A DNA stretch of 64,000 nucleotides. Origin: Euglena gracilis (lineage: Eukaryota; Euglenida; Euglenophyceae; Euglenales). The notes under the pieces were generated by a model. It had not been told where the DNA came from. It was given only the letters and a program-made list of their open reading frames with translations, and did not search any database. Location of the stretch: assembly GCA_039621445.1 (NCBI GenBank), contig CP154955.1, positions 37,551,123 to 37,615,122 on the forward strand. Reading direction: 5' to 3'. Shown here piece after piece: positions 52,701-63,433 of the stretch (the stretch's first letter is position 1; the number at the start of each line of letters is the position of its first letter). Both the position numbers and the translations under genes were made by a program.

Positions 52701-55700
52701 CCGGGGCCATCCCCCTCCCCCCATCTCACTTAACACCATGAGGTGGGCCTGGGGGGTATTCACTCTTCCCAAACTTGGCAGCACATGCCTTGACATATGA
52801 CTTAAATAATTTGGGCAGCTTTTAACTACTGCCCCCCCCCCCCCTGGGAGGCCCAGTAGTTAAACGAGGGGGGATGTCCACCTTCCTAAACGCAAGCTGA
52901 TGGGGGTTTCGACGGCAGTTTTTCGGTGTTCCCCATTATTATCAGGGGCAGGGTTAGGGTTATGGCTATCGTTCCGAAATTGATTGGGGTTAGGGTTAGG
53001 CCAAACGTTAGGCAGTTAGGCCGAAATCGGGCCAAAATTCTGGCCCCAATTTGGCCCAGTTTTCGGCCTAACTTGGCCTAAATGCCTAACCCTCACCCTA
53101 TTCAACAACCCTAACCCTAACCCTAACCCCTCACCCTAACCTGAACCCTAGCCCCATCCCTAACCAGAGTAGGTCTTCTGTACGACGCATTTCTCATGGG
53201 CACCTCCGGCGGGGAGGGCAAAAATGCAGGCGAATAGGGGGGAACGGTCCATCTTTGTAAACGCGGGGGGGGGGACCCCCCCTCGTTTAACCACTGCCCC
53301 CCCCCCCGGGGTGAGAAGTTAAAGGCTGCCATAACTTGTTCTGAAGGAAGCCAACCCCTAAGGCAATTTCGCAGGCTTGCTCTCTCTCTGAACAGGGCCG
53401 CTAAGAAATCAGTTCTTTACAGTTCAGAAGGTAGTTTGCGGTGATTCCCAAAGCCGTTCGGGGCAAAATCTCGCGCGCGGGCGATCGCTCGACCCCCTCC
53501 CCAATGATGCCGGCCGCGACGCCGCCCGTGCTCTTCTTTCCCCCCACTGCTGGTGCCGGCCCCCCTCCCCCCCGGCGCAGGCGACCTCCCACAGCGGCTG
53601 TCCGCCGCCGCGCAGGACCTCCGCCCGAGCGACGACGCCCTCGCCCGGCTGCGGGCGGACAACGCGCAGCTGGCGGCGCAGTGCGAGCAGCTGACCGGGG
53701 CGGTGGCCCAGCTGGAGGACGCCCTGGCCGGGGCTGCGGGGTGGACCGGGGCCCGGGGTGGGGAGGGCCAGCCCCACCGGACGCAAGGGTCGCCCTGACT
53801 CAATGAGAACAGCACATGTGCTGTGCTGTAACGCTCGAACGACCTGCGTATCGGCATTCACCCCCTCCCCTTAAAATTCCCAGGGTTGTTTGGTCTAAAA
53901 CGCCCCCAAAAGAAACCGACACATTTTTGCTGAAAATTTGAATTTTTGCATATTTTAAGGTGCTTTGTTTGATATTGATATTATTTCAGTTTTGCTGCAC
54001 CATTGCAAAATATGCTGTTTTATGAGGGACAGCCATGAGTTTCCGCTTTGCTTTTTCTTCCACAGAAGTGAGAGGGAGTATTATTTGACGGAAGGTGTGT
54101 TTCACCGAAATCCCGGAGAGGTGGTGCCCGCAGCCCTGCAGCCCAACGGCTCGGGAGCGGGAGGCGCTGCGGGCGGTGGAGGAGGCGGCGGAGCTGTCGC
54201 GGGCGGTGGAGGCGGAGACAGAGCGGCAGCTACTAGACCGCGAGGCAGAGTGCGGGCGGGTGCGGGCAGAGCTGACGGAGGTGACGGAGGAGCTGCACCG
54301 CACGCGGGAGCGGACCCAGCAGTTGGAGGGCTACGGCGGAGGTGCGGGGTTGGGGGGCCTGCTTGGGGCAGGCTTGCCACACGATGGATGCATTTGGATG
54401 ATGTGTGTGATGTGCGGAGATGTAGCATGCAAATGCTTGTTTGCAATGCGTCCAATGCACTGTGCGAGAGAATTTGTATTGGCAGCGTTGAGGCCCACAT
54501 TGTTAGGCACAGTTTGACTGCCTTTGTGTATTTTACGAAGTGTAAATGGGGGGTATTCTCCCATGGAAGTCCGTGTAACTGCCTTCTCTTTTCCTGTGGC
54601 ACAGCCTCTAGTGAAGCTCTGCAGCAGAAGGAGGCTGAGCTGCAGGCGCTGCAGTCCCAATTGCGTGCGTTCCTGATGGGTACCGTGACCCCTGGTCAGC
54701 CAAGCCACCCACACCGGGGAATCAGCTGCGTTCGCATGGCTGAACAGTTGGTGTGCGTTGTGCATGTATGCGAGCATTTCTTCGTTGCATTCACGTGTGT
54801 CTTTGTGAGTGTTCGTTCCAATGTGAGTTTGCCTTTCAATTGTTTTTGTGCTTGGCAGATTGTTCAAGCAGATCAGAGTCGCCACCTTCCCAAACCACGG
54901 TTGTCGGCGAAAATAATGCAAAAAATATTCATTGCTCAGCTTGTTATATTTCTGTGTGACGAACGGGACCCTTAAAAATGCGCAAAAGTGGCTCCCCAAC
55001 TTTAAACCTTTAAGCCCACCCACTGTTGGGGCAAACCGCCTCTAACGATGCTAAGCGACGCTGGGCAAGGCTGGCCGTTTTGCATATTTTTTGCATGTTT
55101 TTGAGAATCAAATCCGTATTCAGGATTTTTGGGCTCCACAAATGTCTCACATTGCGTTCATTTTGGCCGTCTTTTGGATATTTTTTTTTGCGAGTTTGGT
55201 TCATTTTGGGCTTATTAGGGTAAATATCAGGCTGATTTCGGTCAACATGAGCAAGTTTATGGTATTTCAGGACAAAAAAAATTATTATTACTTGAATGGA
55301 TGGAGCGGTTTCAGGTACTGGAGTGGATACAAATACTGGAGGAAATGGAATGGAAGCACATGACGGAGTGGATACAGGTATTGGAGTGGATGCAGGCCAA
55401 GTCGCCATGAAATGACTGGGTGTGACTGGGCGTGACTGGCTTTGAGGACCCCATAGGTGGGGTTCCGTGACTGGGCGAGACTGGGCGTGACTAGGCTGGG
55501 TTTGAGGACCCTGAAAGGTATTGTGACCGGGTTCAATTGGTATTATGACCCCAAAAGGTATCATGACTGGTCATGACTGGTCGTGATTGGGTGATCAGCG
55601 CACCTGCACATAACTCCCACTCTTGACCGGTTGAATGTCTCACTCGCCTGGGTACAAGCGTAGCTGCCGCCACAAAGGCTGTCACGATATTTATGCTTGT

Positions 55701-58415
55701 CCAGAGACAGGGCTCGGTGACCACGTGGGACTGACCCAACGATGCTTGGTCAGATATGGGACCACCTGCCACCACGAAGGCTGCCACAATGTGCATCCTT
55801 GTCCAGAGACAGGGTCTCGGCTGAGGACGACTGGGCTCTTTCTTGGGCGTGCTGGGCGTGACTGGGCGTGACTCGGCATGACTGGGTGTGACTGGGTTTG
55901 GGATCCCGGATGACCATAGGTGCTTGATGCAGGTGACGAAGTGGATGGAGTGGATGCTGGTATTGGAGGGATGCGGAGTGGATGGGGTGAATGCAAGTAC
56001 TGGGGTTGAGGTGGCTATCGCTAGCATTTGGTCACCACTGAGGGCTTCAAAGGCGATGTTGGGCGACGCTGAACTCCAGGACATGGTTGATCAAAGGGGT
56101 TTGGTTATGGCGGCTGCAAATTCTATTTTTTCCCTTGGCGTCCTGTGCCGCTGCCGCCCGCGGTGCAGGACGCTGTCACGCGGGAGTGCAGCCGGCTGGA
56201 GGACCGGCTGGTGCGGCAGGAGGCGGAGTATGCCACGGCGTTGGCCCAGCTGCGGGCCCTGGAGCGGAAGGAGGGCCAGCGGAGGGCTTGGCCGGCCCCT
56301 CCCCATCAAAACTCTGTTGGCACGGCGCTGCCTGGCCTGTGGGGTGTCTGGTCCGCACCATTGGGTGTCCTGGGGAGTGTGAATCGCCGGCAGGTGTGGT
56401 GTTCGCATGGGAGGTGTGGTGTCTGCGGGTGTTGGCATTGATACGGTTCCACCGCCAATCCCTTGTAAAAAAGCGAGCTCTGTGCTCTCACTCGATCTCA
56501 TTTTGATCATCCCCTCCCCACTTCACCGAAGGGGGGGTCCGATACACTCCCCCACCTGCCTTTATCGAACCCTTCCCCCAAACCACACCCTATGTGGGGG
56601 TAAGTAGTTAAACCGTTCAATTCACGCGCTGTGGGGGGCAAAACTTTTTTTTTTAAAGCAACTCAGGACAATGGGTACAATGGGTGCCAGCCAGACCTCT
56701 GGTTATTGTGTATCGGCAAAAAAAAATTTTGTGTATCGTGTGTATTGGCAAAATTTTTTTGTGTATCGGTGTGTATCGGCAAAAAATTTTTTGTGTATCG
56801 GTGTGTATCGGCAAAAAATAATTTGTGCATCGGTGTGTATCGGCAAAAAAAGTTGTGTATCGTTTTTTTTTGAATTTTTGAATCGGCTTTTCGAAATGAA
56901 GGATTTGACACCAAAGAGACTTTCCCATTTCTCAGCATTGACGATATGGCTCGGTTGGGAATCCCCTGGCGTGAGGCGGTTAGTGGAAGACGTCAAGAAG
57001 CAAATCAGTGCAGCTACAAGCAGCACACCTTGACAGATTCTGTCTGTCATGTGTTGAACGTCTCAAAAAAAGAAGAAAAAACAGAAAATAAAAATTCAAA
57101 AAGGAGAGCCGGGGTATGGACATGCGCAGATGTGTCCGGGCCTCTGCATTTGCCATGTGAGGGAGTAGCGCCCCTCCCCCAACCACAACAGTAGGGTGAG
57201 ATTCCCTACCACTCTTTACGGGTTGAGCTGGGGCCAATGTCCACATAGCTCTGTGGCAATGGTGTCAAAAGATTAACCCGTGTGTTTTCCCTCATTTTTG
57301 TAAAAAATTTTGTGTGTCGGTGTGTATCGGCAAAAAAATTTTGTGTATCAGTGTGTATCGGCAATTTTTTTTTTGTGTATCGGTGTGTATCGGCAAAAAA
57401 GGATTTGTGTATCGGTGTGTATCGTTGATACACACTAAACAGAGGTCTGGTGCCAGCCCACAGGGCGGTCAACACCAGGATGGGGCTGGGGAGAGGGGCC
57501 TTCCTTTGGGCAGGCTCCCCCGGTGGCCCTCCCCCAAGCCCTACCCCTGCGGGGGACGGGCTGCCGCAGGCCCGCCAGCGCATCGAGGCGCTGCAGGTAC
57601 AGCTGCACCGGGCGGAGGACGCCGCGGCGCAGTTCAAGCTGCAGCTCAGCGAGGAGCGCTTCGCGACGGCCACGCTGACGGACTGGGTGGAGCGCCTGAA
57701 GGACCTCGTGTTCCTCCATGGCGGCAGCATCGAGGAGGTGTGCTCCCGCCAGGGGTTTTTTTTTAGTCGCGGACCCCTGGGGGGGGAGGGGGGGATAGGT
57801 GGGTCCGGCCGAGCCCCCCTGGGGGGGGGGGTGGTATATACTTTTCTGCGCCGAAGGCTCCGAATTTTTTTTTGAAAAAGTGCTATTTTTCGCATTTTTT
57901 TTGGCATTCCCCCCGGTCTTAAAAAAAAAACCCTGGTCCCCACCCCCGGGTGTGTGAGGTCCATTCGTTTACAGAGGACCGGCGTCGTTTGTTGAACAGT
58001 TAATGATGCAAAGTGTCCCGGGCGGTGTAACGATATTTGAGTGCATATATGTAATTCCATCCTCAAGAGACACCCGGCTGCCCACTGCAACTGATACAAA
58101 CTGTGATCTGTGGAAGTGGAGGGTGGAGCACCCCCACAACCATGTGTTGTGTGCGTTTTGTGTGTAAACCCCCTCCCCCAATAACCTGGCGGGGTGCCAG
58201 GTTATTGGAACCAACTTTTGGCCCTGCCCCCCGCCAGGTTATTTGGGCCTTTTTTTCAGCGCCATAAAGGAATTTTGCCTAGAAACGGGGATGCCAAGTT
58301 ACTGGAACCATTTTTTTTGCCCCTCCCCCCGCCAGGTTATTCGGCCCCCACCAGGAGCAAGGGCCCCGCCAGGTTATTGGGGGGGGGGGTTATGTTGCCT
58401 TGCGTGTGTTGTGTG

Positions 58416-58466
<51 letters not shown>

Positions 58467-61400
58467 TGCTGTTGTTTCTTGTTTTTTTTGTCTGTTGTCT
58501 GTTGTTTGTTTGTTGTTTGCTTCTTGCTGTTTGCTGCCGCTACTGTTGTGGTTGTGGGTCAGCGGGCGTTGCCTCTCTCCATCGCACACACCACAGGTGG
58601 ACGCCCTGAAGCCTGCCGGGACCCGCCCGTTGACCATGGCGGGCTTTGCAGAGGAGCTGCGGGCGAGGGAGGAGGAGGTGGAGCGTCTGCAGCGGGAGCG
58701 GGAGACCTGGCAGCAGCGCTCCCTGCGGAGCCTTGGTGTGTGTGTGGCGTGGCGTGGCGTGGCGTGGCGTGGCGTGGCGTGGCGTGGCGTGGCGTGGCGT
58801 GGCGTGGCGTGGCGTGGCGTGGCGTGGCGTGGCGTGGCGTGGCGTGGCGTGGTGTGGTGTGGTGTGTCATGTTAACCCCCCCCCCAATTGGAAGCCTCTG
58901 CAGGGCTACTCTTCAGTCCCTCTCTGTGGAAAACCCCAGGGTCCTTTGTCTAAAGGAAAAACCTTCGGCCGGCGGCCGATCCGGGGGTCGAACATTGAAC
59001 GGGGTCCAGATTTAAAAATTGCAAGACGCATTTTTTTCGAGTTTTGGGTGGATAGTCCATGTTTCAAGGATACCAGATATCATTTTTTTTGTTCCCGATG
59101 TCAATTTCCAGCATTTTTCCGGGGGGGGGTAGAATTTTTTTGGGAAACCCGAGGGGGGGCTTCTATTTGGGGGGGGGTTGTTATTTGGGGGGGTTCTAAT
59201 TGGGGGGGTTTACGTTGTGGTGTGGTGTGGTGTGGTGTGCTCGCTGTGCTTTGCTGTGCTCGCTGTGTTTTGTTGGGTACAATTGTGTTGCACCTTATCT
59301 GCTGCCCTGTTCAGGGCTTTCAAACTCCCCAGTGCCATGCCAGAATGGGGGGGAATTGATTCACGTGTTCCCAAGCTTTCAAGGCAGTGAGAAGGACGTT
59401 TTTCTAAACCAAGTTGGACCAACAACTCACCTCGATGTCTTTGGTTTGATCCCTAGTTTTTTGGTTGGGAATATTTCGCCCATCGCATGTTTGAGTATGG
59501 GAAGATTTTTTTATTTCCATATTCCTCGCCAGGAAAGGCTTGCACGAGCATTTTTTCTTTGAACTGCGTGGCTCAAGCCGAATGTCACCTTAACCCAACA
59601 CAATAGGGGGAGCAGCCAGCCTTTTTCCCGTCTCGTACCCCCTCCCCCCACCTATGAGTTTATTTTTTTAACCGCCCTTTGTTGGAGAATAACGGTCTTT
59701 TTGCTCTTTGCTTCTGGGGGTGAAAAAATGACAAAATTGGCAATAATGGGTCAGAAAGGAACAAATCTCTGGTCAAGGATGTATTTTTTGTGTAACCCCC
59801 CCCCCCAAATATAAAGCCCCTCCTGGGGGGGTTTGGTTTTGCCGCCCAATTTTAACCCCCCCCCCCTGATGTGGAGCCAGACACTGGTTTCATTCAGGAA
59901 AAAATGCAAAATTTTTGCGTGTATACAACATTTTTTTTCACCAGAAATGCTCCGTTTTGGATAAGAATTGCACATTTTTGCGAAAAATAGGAGGTACACA
60001 ACAAAAATTTGACATAAAATTGGTATTTGACCACAATTGAAGGCTGCCGAAGGTCATAGGGACCACCCGAAAAAGTTTGATTCTCCTCCTCAAATATAAA
60101 GCCCCCCTGAGGGTCTTGAAATCCCGTCCAAATATATAGCCAGGGGGCTTTATATTGGGGGGGGGTTTAGTTGGCCGTTTTTTTTTGAACTTTTTTTTTT
60201 TACAGTTTCGATTTTCTTGTTCCTGGTTCGACCCTCAGTCGGGCCCAGTTCCAGCCGGGGGACCTCCATTGGGGGGGGGGGTCAGCTGCAGCCTGTTTCC
60301 AGCCAGCCCAAAATTTTCTGCCTCTGAGCCTAACCCCGGGGGTTCTTGAGAACTGCTTTGGGCAATGATTTTTGTTGAAGAAAACCAGACCCTGTTCAGC
60401 GGCTGCGACTTCACCAGGAGATGCAGGAACGCTGGGGCTGACAGCGCTGCAGTTGGAATGGGTCCACGAGTACATCGACGCCCTGCGGGCGGGGACCGCC
60501 CATCTGCCGCGGCACCACCGCGCCTCAATCGCCCCGACGGCCGAGCCACCTCCCGCCAGCCACACAACAGCAGGTGTGCAATTTTTGTTCCATTGGCCGA
60601 TGCTTGGTTGATCTATGGCCATCATGCCATCCGTAGCAAACACTCAATATGCGTATGTCCATTCACCCACAAAGAAACAAACATACACGTACAAATACAT
60701 ACAACAAGTAATGCATATGCAAAATACATTTGTGTTATTTTTTTTATCTGACCGATACCCCTTCTTTCAAATCCAACAAGGTTGGCCCAACCTTGGGGCT
60801 GCCTGGCTCTGGGAACCTGCCCGTTTCACTGCAGAGGGGACCACGCTGTCGTCCGTCTCCAGCAGCGGGGCGGCGGGGCTTGCCAGTGACCTCTCATTGG
60901 GCGACAGCCGACTGGTGTGGCTTGTCCTACTGTAAGGAGAGGGATGTTTGGAGGGACGTTGGCAGTCAATTTCCCCTCTTTTTTTCCCTTCAAATGTGGT
61001 GACATCTCACTCATTTGAAGTCACTGTACGCTCACTTTCAACATCCTCTCCATCCCTGCCCCCCATCACTGGCTGCCCTCCCAACCCACCCCACCCCTTA
61101 TCACAGCGTGACGCGCGCACCCCACCCCCGCACGCACGCCCCACCCAGGGGCCGGAGGACGTCGTGGTCCCCCGCGCGGAGTGGGCGGCGCTGCAGGCGA
61201 AGGCCGCTGCCCAGGCGATGCAGCTGCAGGCGGTCACGGCGCAGTGGGAGGCGGAACGCCGGCGGGCGGAGGAGATCGCGGCGGCGGTGGCCGGGGATTT
61301 GAAGAGTGTGATGCGGGAGGTGCTGGCCGGGACCCGCCTGGGCGGGGCCGGAGTCAGCGGGCACCCCCAGTTGACCTCCCCCATCACAATTGGAATTAAA

Positions 61401-63359
61401 GCTTGCCGTGGTGCGGGATAAAGTTTAGTTTAAGGTAAAGCTCCATCTGTGTTCCGATTGCCAAATCATCAATTCAAGTGTTAAGTGCTTTATTTTCTGT
61501 GTGGTTAGAGATCTGCTGTCTCAATGAGTCTGCCAGTACATCACAGGCCGCACGCCTTCCCTGGAAAGGTCATGTGGATTTTTCTGTCGGGTCCTGTTCC
61601 CAGGCAGCACATTCGCACACTCCGTCGCTTTCTCAGTCCCAGCGGTGCTGGGCAATCCCCAGGTGTGCCTGCCTGCACTGAACGTCCTTTTATTATAGGG
61701 CTGCCGTTTTAAGGACACAAAGCAGACGCTCGAGGTTCGGAGTTGGTCTCCAGACCAAGGGAATCTTTGAGGGGTTTTCAACAGGTTGGTCCATAACATC
61801 GGACATAATGTCATGTGTAATGTCATATATCATCATGCATACAGTGTGCCAAGCCAAGAAAGTTTTTATACCCCCCTCAAGTTTGTGGGGGGTGCTCAAC
61901 CCCAAAGCCCCAAAGTCCATGTTAGTCCGTGGGCTGTGGTGATGGTGTGTGCACACCAGCCCTGCCCCACACCGCAGCACCCCAGCCAGCTCTGCCACAG
62001 GGCTTTGTGCAAATCTGAACCCAGTTGTGTGTGAGTGGACAACAAAAAGGGTCACAAATTGAAAAATATCACTCTCACACAACTGGCCTCAGATTTGCGC
62101 AAAGCCCTATGGCAGAGCTGGCTGGGGTATGGGGCAGTGCCATGCTGGTGCCCCTCAAAGACCCCTGAGGACCACCCATATTTTTTATTTTATTTCTGAC
62201 AGCATTTTTACATATATGACATCCATATATGTGTATATATACAAATATGCACAAACAGTGTGCCAAATTTTTTTTATACCCTCCTCGAGTTTTGTGAGTG
62301 GGTGCTCAACCCCAAGCCCCAAAGCCCATGTTAGCCCATGGGCTGTGGTGCTGGTGTGTGCACAGCTTTGTTTTCCTTTTTTTTTTTGCTGCAAACGTCT
62401 CATTAGCTTTACGCCGGGCGGATAATCAGCCACCTGTTTAGGGGGGTGTTCCCTCCTCCTGGACCGAAGGGGGGGGTCTGACTGCCCCATCTGCCTTTTC
62501 ATCCAACCCTGCCTTAGGCCTAGGGCTGGCCAAAGACCTGTCAGCAGGGTGGAAAAATAGTGAAAAATCACAATGTTTTGACGTTTTGGGAGGATGGGCT
62601 TTGATCCAAGGATGCCAGGAATAGCTATTCCCCGAAGCAGACCTGTTTTTGCCAACACTCATTTTTTTCCCCACCTTTTTTCCTGTGGATTTTTCATTGA
62701 ATGTGCTAGGATGAATTTTGTTTTTGTGCTTACGACCGCCCTGGGACCTGCGATGGGATTTGATTTATTTTTGTGTCACGTGCTTTGGAACAATTGCAGA
62801 TCGAACTCCCTTTCTGAGACAGTAGACGTTTGCTACAATCTTGCAAGTTGATTTCACTTGGGCAAATAGGGATACCATACAAACCACAATTGGGCTGTAC
62901 TGTATATGTGTGGTTTTTGTGCCATTCGAGAAAACGGCCAAGAGATTTGCGCGTCAGGGAGCGCGCCCGGGTTGTGGGAGCGGGCGGTTTGTGTGTGCAT
63001 GAGCATGCCTGCATGAGTGGCCCCACCGTGCCACGAAGGACCCTCACGTTGCCACATACTGTGGATGCCTCCCCCGCAGGACGGCCCCCAACTGGCGCTG
63101 CAGCTGCTGCCAGGCGACGGCCCCCCGCCCCCACCGCCCGCCCCACTGCCCCTCGCCGTGGCCGCCGGTACTTCGCTCGGCCCCGCCCCGCCCGCGGCGG
63201 GGGCGGCGGCCCCACCCGCGGTCGGCGGCCGGGCGCAGCTCTCAGCGGTGATGCTGCGCCTGCTGGGGGCGCTGGAGAAGGCTGGCGGGGCGGCGCCAGA
63301 CGCTGCACAGGCGGAGGCCCTGCGCGGGGCGCTGCCACGCCAGCGGCCTCCCTTCCTGG

Positions 63360-63433
<74 letters not shown>

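Noticed and set aside
58559-58870. His/Ala/Thr/Pro repeat protein on the minus strand
   Set aside because: The GTGGC array read in antisense.
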